The notes under the pieces were generated by a model, which saw nothing but the letters and a program-made list of their open reading frames with translations, ran no database searches and was not told the DNA's origin. A stretch of 43,571 bases of DNA from the NCBI GenBank assembly GCA_004558535.1, contig SFCP01000002.1, positions 1 through 43,571 of the forward strand, written 5' to 3'. This stretch comes from Bacteroidales bacterium (GTDB taxonomy: Bacteria; Bacteroidota; Bacteroidia; Bacteroidales; Bacteroidaceae). The translations under genes and the position numbers were made by a program. Positions 31,027 to 38,888 of this stretch are shown in pieces; positions within the stretch are counted from its first letter, which is position 1; every line of letters starts with the position of its first letter.

Positions 31027-33312
31027 ATGAGAAAAGCAACTTTCCTGGGCTTGTTTCTGCTCATCTCCTGTGTGGTGTGGGCTGACGGCCGAGATTTTAC
31101 GCGCTATGTCAACCTTTTTGTAGGCACGGCGGGACATGGCCACACGCATCCGGGCGCTTTGGTGCCCAATGGTATGATTCAGCCCGGTCCCGACAGCCGT
31201 CAGCACGGTTGGGATGCCTGTTCGGGTTATTATTATGAGGACCAGACCCTCAATGGTTTCTCCCACACGCGCCTGAGTGGTACGGGCTGTGCCGATTTGG
31301 GCGATTTCCTGCTGATGCCCACGGTCGGAGAGCCCGACATCAAGTATGTCGGCGAAAAGGAGCCCGACGCGCAGCGGATGCCCTACGCCTCGGCCATTCG
31401 CCACAGCACCGAGCAGGCCGAGCCGGGCTATTACAGTGTGCGCCTGGACCGGTATAATGTCAAGGCCGAGGTCACGGCGACTGAGCGGGCCGCCATCTTC
31501 CGCTTCACCTATCCCCAGTCGGAGCAACCGGGTATGATACTCGATTTGGATTACAGCATCCAGGAGCAGCTGACGCGCGAGATGGAGGTAGAAATCGTGG
31601 ACAACCACACGCTCCGTGCGCGGCGGCGTACGGCCGGCTGGGCTTACGACCACGAGATTTACTTCTACGCGCAGTTCTCGCAGCCGTTCCGCGCCGAGGT
31701 GGTGCGCGACACGGTCAAGACCTCCAAGCGCAGTGAGCCCCGCTGCAAGGTGCTGTTGCGCTTCCCCGCGAATATGAATCGCCCCCTGCTGGTCAAGACC
31801 GCTTGCTCGGCTGTGGATTACGACGGAGCCGAGGCCAATCTGACGGCCGAGATACCCGCGTGGGATTTCAACGGCGTGCGCCGGGCCGCACATGACAAGT
31901 GGAATGCAGTGCTGGGCCGCATCGAGCTGCCCGCAGACCTGCAGGGCGGCGCCTGGGACGAGCAGCTGCGCATCTTCTACACCGCGCTCTATCACGCCCA
32001 CATCGCGCCCGCGCTGGCCACCGACGTCGACGGCCGTTACCGCGGCATGGACCTGCGCATCCACACGGCCGATGCCCGCACGCCCAACTACACCGTTTTT
32101 TCCATGTGGGACACTTTCCGCGCCCTGCACCCCCTGCTCACCATCATTGACCCCGCGCGCAACCAGGCCTACATCCGTTGCCTCATCCGCAAGGGCGAGG
32201 AGGGCGGCATCGTACCCAAGTGGGAACTGGTGTCCAACTACACGGGCTGTATGATAGGTTATCACTACGTATCTTTGGCAGCAGACGCCTATACCAAGGG
32301 ACAGCGCGACTTCGACACGAAGAAGGCACTGGCTGCCGGCGTCCGGATGGCCGAATTCGACACCTCCGGCATCACGCAGGTGCTGCCCAAATGGAAATTG
32401 CGCGACGAAATCATGCCCCAGGCCCGCCGCTTCAAGAACGAGATGGGCTACGTGCCCTGCGACTTGGAGCACGAGAGCGTGGCCAAGGCCCTGGAGTACG
32501 CCTACAACGACTGGTGTATCGCCCAAATGGCCCATGGCGAGGGCGAGACGGCGCTGGCCGAGCGCTACGACCAGTTTGCGAAGGCCTACACCCACTATTT
32601 CGACCCCTCGGTCGGATTCATGCGGGGCAAGGACGCTGCCGGCGCCTGGCGCACGCCCTTTGATCCGCGCAGCAGCACCCACCGTGCCGACGATTACTGC
32701 GAGGGTACGGCCTGGCAGTGGACTTGGTTCGTGCCCCACGATGTCGAGGGACTCGTTGGACTGATGGGTGGCAAAAAAGCCTTTGCCGAAAAGCTGGACA
32801 GCCTCTTTGCCGCCTCCTCCGAGGTCACCGGCGACAACCTCTCGCCCGACATCGCCGGATTTATCGGTCAGTATGCCCATGGCAACGAGCCCGGCCACCA
32901 CACCACTCACCTCTATAATTACGTGGGCCGCCCCTGGCGCACGCAGGAGTTGGTGGACAGCGTGCTCTATTCGCAGTATCGCAACGCCCCCGACGGCCTG
33001 TCGGGCAACGAGGACTGCGGCCAGATGTCGGCATGGTTTGTGCTCAACGCCGTAGGCTTCTATCAGGTTTGCCCCGGCCGACCTGTCTACTCCATCGGAC
33101 GCCCCCTCTTCCCCGAAGCTACCATCCATTTGCCCGGTGGCAAGACTTTCACCGTCGTGGCCAAGGGCAACAGCCGCACGGCCAAGTACATCAAGAGTGC
33201 CAAGCTCAACGGAAAGGCCCTGCGTACGCCTTTCTTCACCCACGAACAGCTGGCGGCGGGCGGCACCCTGGAGCTCGAGATGAGCGAGTCCCCCACGAAA
33301 TGGGGCCGGTAG
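31027..33312 (+). CDS. Secreted alpha-mannosidase, GH92
   Basis: 761 residues with a signal peptide (1-19, ending VVWA). GH92 enzymes are Ca2+-dependent, inverting exo-alpha-mannosidases that trim N-glycan or yeast-type mannose in the periplasm or at the surface. Hallmarks are YVNLFVGTAGHGHTHPGA near the start (27-44), the catalytic-acid motif DDYCEGTAWQWTW with Glu559, and GNEDCGQMSAWFV (660-672), whose Asp663 belongs to the base/metal site. Both assignments follow the Bacteroides thetaiotaomicron BT3990 pattern from memory. No SusC/SusD pair is nearby, so this is not a complete polysaccharide-utilisation locus. A weak TTACTTTG box (30977-30984) precedes it. Confidence 0.94.
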   Translation: MRKATFLGLFLLISCVVWADGRDFTRYVNLFVGTAGHGHTHPGALVPNGMIQPGPDSRQHGWDACSGYYYEDQTLNGFSHTRLSGTGCADLGDFLLMPTVGEPDIKYVGEKEPDAQRMPYASAIRHSTEQAEPGYYSVRLDRYNVKAEVTATERAAIFRFTYPQSEQPGMILDLDYSIQEQLTREMEVEIVDNHTLRARRRTAGWAYDHEIYFYAQFSQPFRAEVVRDTVKTSKRSEPRCKVLLRFPANMNRPLLVKTACSAVDYDGAEANLTAEIPAWDFNGVRRAAHDKWNAVLGRIELPADLQGGAWDEQLRIFYTALYHAHIAPALATDVDGRYRGMDLRIHTADARTPNYTVFSMWDTFRALHPLLTIIDPARNQAYIRCLIRKGEEGGIVPKWELVSNYTGCMIGYHYVSLAADAYTKGQRDFDTKKALAAGVRMAEFDTSGITQVLPKWKLRDEIMPQARRFKNEMGYVPCDLEHESVAKALEYAYNDWCIAQMAHGEGETALAERYDQFAKAYTHYFDPSVGFMRGKDAAGAWRTPFDPRSSTHRADDYCEGTAWQWTWFVPHDVEGLVGLMGGKKAFAEKLDSLFAASSEVTGDNLSPDIAGFIGQYAHGNEPGHHTTHLYNYVGRPWRTQELVDSVLYSQYRNAPDGLSGNEDCGQMSAWFVLNAVGFYQVCPGRPVYSIGRPLFPEATIHLPGGKTFTVVAKGNSRTAKYIKSAKLNGKALRTPFFTHEQLAAGGTLELEMSESPTKWGR

Positions 33313-33556
33313 CCTCCGCCTCCGTCCCGTGGCGGGGCAGACGGCACGCAAGGCGAGAAATTTTGACAAAAGTGCATAGTAGCTTTAACGTTTATAACTT
33401 TTGCTAACGGTTTCTCCCCTCGCCGGAGGCCACTAAGCAGCACTTGGAAAAAACTAAGTCGGACCTGGTTTTCACTAAGTCCGACTTAGTTTTTTCTAAG
33501 AAGCCGGCAGTTGGGCCTCTCCGCGCCTTGGAGGAGACCGCCCGGGCATCAAAAAC

Positions 33557-33592
33557 AAAGGGTAAAGCCCTGATTTCGCGGCTTTACCCTTT
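33557..33592 (-). ncRNA. Candidate short hairpin RNA with terminator, copy D
   Basis: A perfect 13-bp stem, AAAGGGTAAAGCC with GGCTTTACCCTTT, followed on the minus strand by TTTGTTTTTG. It lies directly after the copy D promoter and would give a transcript of about 45 nt. Confidence 0.5.
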
Positions 33593-33601
33593 TACCTACG
33601 G

Positions 33602-33653
33602 CAAAGATACAACATTTTTCGGCGAAATCCAAATTTCGCTTTTTCGTGTTAAC
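33602..33653 (-). promoter_or_regulatory. Composite-element promoter, copy D
   Basis: Minus strand: GTTAAC 33648-33653, TTTG 33630-33633, TATCTTTG 33602-33609, with gaps of 14 and 20 nt. The -33 box is centred in a perfect inverted repeat, GCGAAAT-TTGG-ATTTCGC. Confidence 0.8.
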
Positions 33654-33701
33654 ATTTCGCGCAGACAAGTGCTACCCGCCTGCAAAAAATCCGCCAAAGC
33701 C

Positions 33702-33733
33702 TTTGCCCTTTTCCCGACAAGCAGTAATTTTGG
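33702..33733 (+). promoter_or_regulatory. Promoter of the PurF-like gene
   Basis: TTTG 33702-33705, 20 nt, TAATTTTG 33726-33733. It is divergent from the copy D promoter and gives a leader of about 60 nt. Confidence 0.7.
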
Positions 33734-33799
33734 GCTCGGAAAGAAAGGCCCTGCTGCCTTTCGTCCATTGCAGTCAGTATCCATTCTTTTTTTATTTAT

Positions 33800-35212
33800 A
33801 TGGGAGGATTTTTCGGAACCATAGCCCAGCAGGATTGTACGGCCGACTTGTTCTACGGCACGGACTATAATTCCCACTTGGGCACACGTCGCGGCGGTAT
33901 GGCCGCCTACAATCAGGAGGAGCGGGCCTTCACGCGCTCCATTCACAATCTCGAGAATGCTTATTTCCGCTCCAAGTTTGAGCCTACGCTGGGGCGTTTC
34001 CACGGTTGCCACTCCGGTATCGGCGTCATCAGCGATACCGACGCCCAGCCCCTCATCATCAATTCCCACTTGGGGCGCTTTGCCATCGTCACCGTGGCCA
34101 AAATCCAGAACCTCGACGAGCTGGCAGCCCAACTGCTGGATCGCCATATGCACTTTGCCGAACTGTCCTCCGGACGCACCAACCCCACCGAGCTGGTGGC
34201 CCTGCTGATTATCCAGGGCAAGACCTTTGTGGAGGGTATCGAGAACGTGTACCGCAGCGTCAAGGGCTCCTGCTCCATGCTGCTGCTCACCGAGGACGGC
34301 ATCATCGCCGCGCGCGACAAGTGGGGCCGTACGCCCATCGTCGTGGGGCGGAAGGAGGGCGCCTATGCCGCCACTTCGGAAAGCACCGCCTTTGCCAATC
34401 TGGACTTCCAGGTGGACCGTTTCCTCGGACCGGGCGAAATCGTGCGCCTGCGGGCCGACGGCGTGGAGCAGATGCGTGCACCCGAGGAGCGGATGCAGAT
34501 ATGCTCGTTCCTGTGGGTGTACTATGGTTTCCCCACCTCGACTTACGAGGGGCGTAACGTGGAGGAGGTGCGCTACGAGAGCGGCCGGATGATGGGCAGC
34601 GAGGACCATACTCCCGTGGACTGCGTCTGCGGCATCCCCGATTCGGGCGTAGGCATGGCTTTGGGCTATGCAGCCGGCATGGGGCGGCCCTATCAGCGCG
34701 CCATTTCCAAATATACGCCCACTTGGCCGCGCAGTTTCACACCCGCCAATCAGGAAATGCGCTCGCTGGTGGCCAAGATGAAGCTCATCGCCAACCGCGC
34801 CCTGCTGCGCGACAAGCGCGTGCTCTTCTGCGACGACTCAATCGTGCGCGGCACGCAGTTGCGCGACAACGTCAAGGTGCTCTTTGACGACGGCGCCCGC
34901 GAGGTCCATATGCGCATAGCCTGCCCGCCGCTGATTTACGGTTGCCCCTACATCGGCTTTACCGCGTCGAAAAGTGATATGGAACTGATTACGCGTCGCA
35001 TTATCAAGGACTTCGAGGGCGACGAAAACCGCAATCTGGAAAAATACGCCGAGACCGGTTCGCCCCAATACGAGCGCATGGTCGAGGAAATCCGGCGCAG
35101 GCTGGGCCTGACCACCCTGCGGTTCAACAAAATCGAGACGCTGGTAAAGGCCATCGGCCTGCCCAAGTGCCGCCTCTGCACCCACTGCTTCGACGGGACG
35201 GGCTGCTGCTGA
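33800..35212 (+). CDS. PurF-like amidophosphoribosyltransferase paralogue lacking the nucleophile cysteine
   Basis: 470 residues in the order of PurF: N-terminal glutaminase-like Ntn domain (about 1-235), then a phosphoribosyltransferase domain with the PRPP loop VLFCDDSIVRGTQ (341-353). PurF makes phosphoribosylamine from PRPP and glutamine in the first step of purine synthesis. In active PurF the residue after Met is the catalytic Cys (MCG-); here the protein begins MGGFFG, so the Ntn nucleophile is missing. It should not hydrolyse glutamine; use of free ammonia or another role is possible. The C-terminus carries five cysteines (Cys457, 460, 463, 469, 470; CRLCTHC...CC). I recall the same Gly form as a second purF-type gene in other Bacteroidales. 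The start is firm from that N-terminus and the upstream promoter. Confidence 0.85.
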   Translation: MGGFFGTIAQQDCTADLFYGTDYNSHLGTRRGGMAAYNQEERAFTRSIHNLENAYFRSKFEPTLGRFHGCHSGIGVISDTDAQPLIINSHLGRFAIVTVAKIQNLDELAAQLLDRHMHFAELSSGRTNPTELVALLIIQGKTFVEGIENVYRSVKGSCSMLLLTEDGIIAARDKWGRTPIVVGRKEGAYAATSESTAFANLDFQVDRFLGPGEIVRLRADGVEQMRAPEERMQICSFLWVYYGFPTSTYEGRNVEEVRYESGRMMGSEDHTPVDCVCGIPDSGVGMALGYAAGMGRPYQRAISKYTPTWPRSFTPANQEMRSLVAKMKLIANRALLRDKRVLFCDDSIVRGTQLRDNVKVLFDDGAREVHMRIACPPLIYGCPYIGFTASKSDMELITRRIIKDFEGDENRNLEKYAETGSPQYERMVEEIRRRLGLTTLRFNKIETLVKAIGLPKCRLCTHCFDGTGCC

Positions 35213-35223
35213 GGCACCGGTCG

Positions 35224-35461
35224 GAATTAGGAAATTAGGAGTTAGGAATTAGGAATTTCCATTCGGCCGGATTTCCTCGCGAGGCAAGCATGGAGCGCGG
35301 GTTGCCCCATACATTCTTCACCATGCCTACCTTTACATTCCATCATCCTCTGCCGGACGGCTTAATTACGCATTTGCGGCTGCGGCTCGGCAATTAAGCA
35401 AGCTTTATGGCTCTCGCCTTGCACCGTAATTCCTAATTCCTAATTTCTAATTCCTAATTAA
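35224..35461 (-). repeat. MITE-like element with TTAGGAA heptamer ends, copy 2
   Basis: Heptamer runs lie at 35224-35257 and, inverted, at 35428-35461. The segment 35363-35428 is the reverse complement of 12603-12667 in copy 1, with a few differences, so this copy is inverted relative to copy 1. It ends 15 bp before ATG 35477. No transposase is present. Confidence 0.7.
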
Positions 35462-35476
35462 TAAATACTATCGACT

Positions 35477-38137
35477 ATGAAACACTTCCTCCGAATACCG
35501 TTAATATTAGGGGTGTGCTGCCTGTGCTGTGCAGCCCCCCTGTCGGCCCAGACTGCCGAGAACATCCGTGCAGACTACGAGGCCCGCCTGCTCACCCTGC
35601 CTGCCGACCACGTGCGCCGCACCGTAGACGGCGCTGCGGCCGAAACCGCCGGGCCGTTGCGGTTCCTCTATGCCTACATGAGCCTGCCCGACATGGCCGA
35701 CTACTCCCCGCAATTCTATGTCGAACAGGTCGAGACAAGCCTGCGCGCACGCCGCGAAATGCCCTGGGGAAGCCGCGTGCCCGAACGGGAATGGCTGCAT
35801 TTCGTCCTGCCCGTGCGGGTAAACAACGAACACCTGGACCGCTTCCGCACGGTGTGCTACGAGGAACTGCGCGAGCGTGTCCGTGGCCTCTCGATGTACG
35901 AGGCTGTGCTCGAAGTCAACCACTGGTGCCACGAATACGTGACCTACCGCCCCTCGGACGCCCGCACGTCGCCCCCGCTGAGCAGCATGCGCTCCGCCAT
36001 AGGTCGCTGCGGCGAGGAGAGCACCTTTACCGTGGCAGCGCTGCGCGCCGTGGGCATCCCCGCACGCCAAGTCTACACCCCGCGGTGGGCACATACCGAC
36101 GACAACCACGCTTGGGTGGAGGCCTGGGTGGACGGCAAGTGGTACTTCTTGGGTGCCTGTGAGCCCGAACCCGTACTGAATTTGGGCTGGTTCAACGCAC
36201 CGGCCTCGCGCGGCATGCTGATGCACACCAAGGTCTTTGGCCGCTACGACGGACCCGAGGACGTGATACGCCGCACCCCCTGCTATACCGAAATCAACGT
36301 CACCGAAAACTACGCCCGCGTGGCACGGGCCACCGTTCGCGTGGAGCATGCCGACGGAACACCTGCCGCCGGCGTACACGTCGACTTCCGCCTCTACAAC
36401 TATGCAGAACTCTACACCGTGCTGAGCACGCAGACCGATGCCGAGGGACGTGCGTCCATCTCGGCCGGACTGGGCGACCTGGTGGCGTGGGCTACGGACG
36501 GCCGCCACTTCGGCCTGGCCAAGGTAACACCCGGCGCGGCCGGCGAAGTCGTACTTCGATTGAATCATACGGCCGGCGAACGCTTTCAGCTGGACCTGGA
36601 TATCACGCCGCCCCGTGGCGAAAACAACCTGCCCCGGCTGGATGCGGCACAGGTGGCCCGCTGTGACGCCCGCAAGGCACACGAGGACAGTGTGCGGCGT
36701 GCCTACGAAGCCACCTTCCCCGACAGCGGCGACGTGGCTACGCACCTGCTCCGGGACGGCAGGATGGACACCACCCTCTTTGCCCGGTTGTGGCCGCTGG
36801 TCAGCAAGAGCCGCGGAAATTCCGGCAGTGTGCTGCAACTCTACCACCTGCACGGGACGTGGGCCATCGACTTCATGGAGACGCTGACGGACAAGGATTT
36901 GCGCGACTTCGAAGTGGCCGTGGCCGACGACCACCTGCTGCACACCCGCCTCAAGGGTGACTATGCCTACCAACTGCCCTACGTGCTCTGTCCGCGCATC
37001 GCGACCGAGCACCTCACGCCCTGGCGCAGCTACCTGCAACATGCTTTCTCGAAGCGCGAGCTCAGTGCGTTCCGCAAGGCTCCCGCGAAAATTGCGCGCT
37101 GGATTGCCGAGAACGTGGCGGTCGATAGTGTGTGGAATCCCCTGCACCTGTGGCTTTCGCCCGAAGCAGCGCACCGCCTGCGTCGCGCTGATGCACGCTC
37201 GTGCGGACTGCTGTTTGTGGCCATAGCCCGCAGTGCCGGCGTGCCGGCGCGCATCAACTCCGTGGACGGAAGTGTGGAATACGCCGACGAGGACGGACAG
37301 TGGCACGAGGTACATCCCGCTGCCGGTGAGGCCTTGGCCCAAGGTGATGCCGCCGCTCCGGCCGCCGAGGGCAACCTGCGTCTCACCTACGTGCCGCGCG
37401 ACGGCATGGAGAACCCAAAATACTATACCCACTTCACCCTGAGCCGCCTGCAGGACGGACTGCCGCAGTTGCAGGAATATGATGAGGGGGTCGATTGGCA
37501 ACATTGTTTCGGCCAAGTCCTGGCCATCTCGGCGGGAAACTACCTGCTGACCTCGGGCACACGAATGGCGGACGGCGGCGTGCTGGCGCGGCTGTCCTTC
37601 TTCCCCGTTGCGGCCAATCCCGATGCTGTGCAATACGAGGAACTGGTGATGCGGCGCGACAGTACGCGCGTGCAGGTCATCGGCGGCTTCAATTCCGAAA
37701 ACCTGTTCCTGCCTGCGGGGCAGGCCGGGCGGACTTCGCTGCTCTCGGTGACGGGACGCGGCTACTATGCCTTGGCCCTGCTGCGCCCGGACCACGAACC
37801 GAGCAACCACATCCTGCACGACCTGGAGCGCGAGCGCGCGGCGCTCGAAGCGTGGGGCCGTCCCATCCTGCTGCTCTTCCCCTCCGAGGAAGCGCTGGCC
37901 CGGTTTGAGAGCCGGAAGTCTGAGTTCCCCAACCTTCCCAGTACGGTGGTCTTCGGCGTGGACGACCGCGCGGAGTGCCTGAACGATTTGTGTCGCAGCG
38001 AGTTGCTCCACAGTGATGCGCTCCCGGTGGTCATCGTGGCCGACACGTTCAACCGCGTTGTCTTCCGCACACAGGGCTACACCATCGGCATTGGCGACCA
38101 ATTGGTGCAGACGGTGGCAGCATTGGGACGCGACTGA
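35477..38137 (+). CDS. Secreted protein with two transglutaminase-like domains
   Basis: 886 residues with a signal peptide ending LSAQ (residue 25). The first transglutaminase-like core has Cys178 in GRCGEESTF and His211 in DDNHAWVEAW, so the catalytic dyad is intact. An Ig-like region with ADGTPAAGVHVDFRLY follows (about 295-375). A second, related core lies at about 560-615: RSCGLLFVAIARSAGVPARI has Cys576, but no HAW-type His motif follows. The C-terminus (about 770-880: RPILLLFPSEE; PVVIVADTFNRVVFRTQGY) looks like a degenerate thioredoxin fold. Bacterial secreted transglutaminase-like proteins are usually peptidases or cross-linkers; the substrate here is unknown. The start follows the MITE-like element by 15 bp and no promoter is evident. 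Confidence 0.82.
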   Translation: MKHFLRIPLILGVCCLCCAAPLSAQTAENIRADYEARLLTLPADHVRRTVDGAAAETAGPLRFLYAYMSLPDMADYSPQFYVEQVETSLRARREMPWGSRVPEREWLHFVLPVRVNNEHLDRFRTVCYEELRERVRGLSMYEAVLEVNHWCHEYVTYRPSDARTSPPLSSMRSAIGRCGEESTFTVAALRAVGIPARQVYTPRWAHTDDNHAWVEAWVDGKWYFLGACEPEPVLNLGWFNAPASRGMLMHTKVFGRYDGPEDVIRRTPCYTEINVTENYARVARATVRVEHADGTPAAGVHVDFRLYNYAELYTVLSTQTDAEGRASISAGLGDLVAWATDGRHFGLAKVTPGAAGEVVLRLNHTAGERFQLDLDITPPRGENNLPRLDAAQVARCDARKAHEDSVRRAYEATFPDSGDVATHLLRDGRMDTTLFARLWPLVSKSRGNSGSVLQLYHLHGTWAIDFMETLTDKDLRDFEVAVADDHLLHTRLKGDYAYQLPYVLCPRIATEHLTPWRSYLQHAFSKRELSAFRKAPAKIARWIAENVAVDSVWNPLHLWLSPEAAHRLRRADARSCGLLFVAIARSAGVPARINSVDGSVEYADEDGQWHEVHPAAGEALAQGDAAAPAAEGNLRLTYVPRDGMENPKYYTHFTLSRLQDGLPQLQEYDEGVDWQHCFGQVLAISAGNYLLTSGTRMADGGVLARLSFFPVAANPDAVQYEELVMRRDSTRVQVIGGFNSENLFLPAGQAGRTSLLSVTGRGYYALALLRPDHEPSNHILHDLERERAALEAWGRPILLLFPSEEALARFESRKSEFPNLPSTVVFGVDDRAECLNDLCRSELLHSDALPVVIVADTFNRVVFRTQGYTIGIGDQLVQTVAALGRD

Positions 38138-38162
38138 GGCGTTCCCCCGGAAGTACTTATAC

Positions 38163-38207
38163 AAAAAACATCCGCAACACCTGTGCGCAGGCATTGCGGA
38201 TGTTTTT
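38163..38207. terminator. Bidirectional terminator between convergent genes
   Basis: AAAAACATCCGCAA pairs with TTGCGGATGTTTTT. A-run and T-run on opposite sides serve the transglutaminase-like gene (plus) and the DUF4923-like gene (minus). Confidence 0.85.
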
Positions 38208-38240
38208 GCGTGACGGGCCGCCGCGAGGCAGCAGCGTCAC

Positions 38241-38888
38241 TTATTTTTGCAGTTCCATGCCGATGAGCAGGCCATCGTAGGAACCGAGCAGGCTGCTCAG
38301 GCTGCTGATGGTGCTGTTGCTGCTGAATTTGCCCAATTTCTGTACGAGCTCGAGCAATTTGTCGCTTTCGTAGAGCAGGCTGATTTTGTTGCCCGTCTTG
38401 GCTACATGGGGTGTAATTCTGCCCAAACCGGCCAGATAGGTCAGCGTGACCGTCTTCTTCTGTTCGTTAAACGTGTAGGTTCCGCTCAGCGTGTAGCCGC
38501 CTATGACGGCCGTGTAGGTGCCGTCTTCGTTGAACGTGTAGGTGCAGCTTCCCTTCTTGATGCCGATTTTCGAGAGCTGTGTCTCCAGCTGGCTCTCGAT
38601 TCTGGTGGCAGCTACTTCGCCGCCGGCTTTCATCAGCAGGTTATCGGTTTCAAACACGCAGTCGGCTTTGGCATATGTCCAAGTACCTATCAGGTCGCTT
38701 TTCGTGATTGTGTTGCTGCTACCGAGCAACGAGCCCAGCACGTTGCCCAGCAGGGAGGTACCTACTTCGGTCGTGCCGTTGTTTGTCAGGTTCGTGCCGG
38801 AAGGTCCGGGCAGGGCGCTGCCTGTCGTACCGCAGGAAGTCAGCATCAAAGCACCCAGCAGGGTGGCAGAAATCATGAATTTCTTCAT
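38241..38888 (-). CDS. DUF4923-like lipoprotein
   Basis: 215 residues from the ATG at 38888, chosen because it opens a lipoprotein signal (MKKFMISATLLGALMLTSC); ten upstream in-frame residues would not fit. A Gly/Ser/Thr-rich linker (about 20-60) precedes one beta-rich domain: IGTWTYAKADCVFETDNLLM, AGGEVAATRIESQLETQL, then FNEDGTYTAVIGGYTLSGTY. This layout resembles the DUF4923 family of Bacteroides/Prevotella lipoproteins, though the match is from memory. Function is unknown; lipocalin-like small-molecule binding would be a guess. A hairpin in the leader (38923-38948) lies between a weak promoter-like box and the gene. Confidence 0.7.
   Translation of the reverse strand: MKKFMISATLLGALMLTSCGTTGSALPGPSGTNLTNNGTTEVGTSLLGNVLGSLLGSSNTITKSDLIGTWTYAKADCVFETDNLLMKAGGEVAATRIESQLETQLSKIGIKKGSCTYTFNEDGTYTAVIGGYTLSGTYTFNEQKKTVTLTYLAGLGRITPHVAKTGNKISLLYESDKLLELVQKLGKFSSNSTISSLSSLLGSYDGLLIGMELQK

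Larger units (their letters stand above)
33365..33661 (-). repeat. Composite intergenic element, copy D
   Basis: Minus orientation: GTTAAC box, promoter, hairpin, spacer, ACTAAGT-core array (33436-33505, containing the palindrome ACTAAGTCCGACTTAGT) and an AT-rich tail that on the plus strand carries TTTAACGTTTATAACTTTTG. It fills most of the gap 33313-33799 between GH92 and the PurF-like gene. The rest of that gap is the PurF-like gene's promoter. Confidence 0.8.

Noticed and set aside
31027..33312. Complete polysaccharide-utilisation locus around GH92
   Set aside because: No SusC/SusD-like pair or regulator is found next to it in the window.
9746..38194. Very long reverse-strand open frames opposite real genes (for example 35507-38194, 12825-15020, 31009-33369, 9746-11539)
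   Set aside because: They mirror well-supported genes, have composition typical of antisense of GC-rich coding DNA, and show no recognisable domains or promoters.
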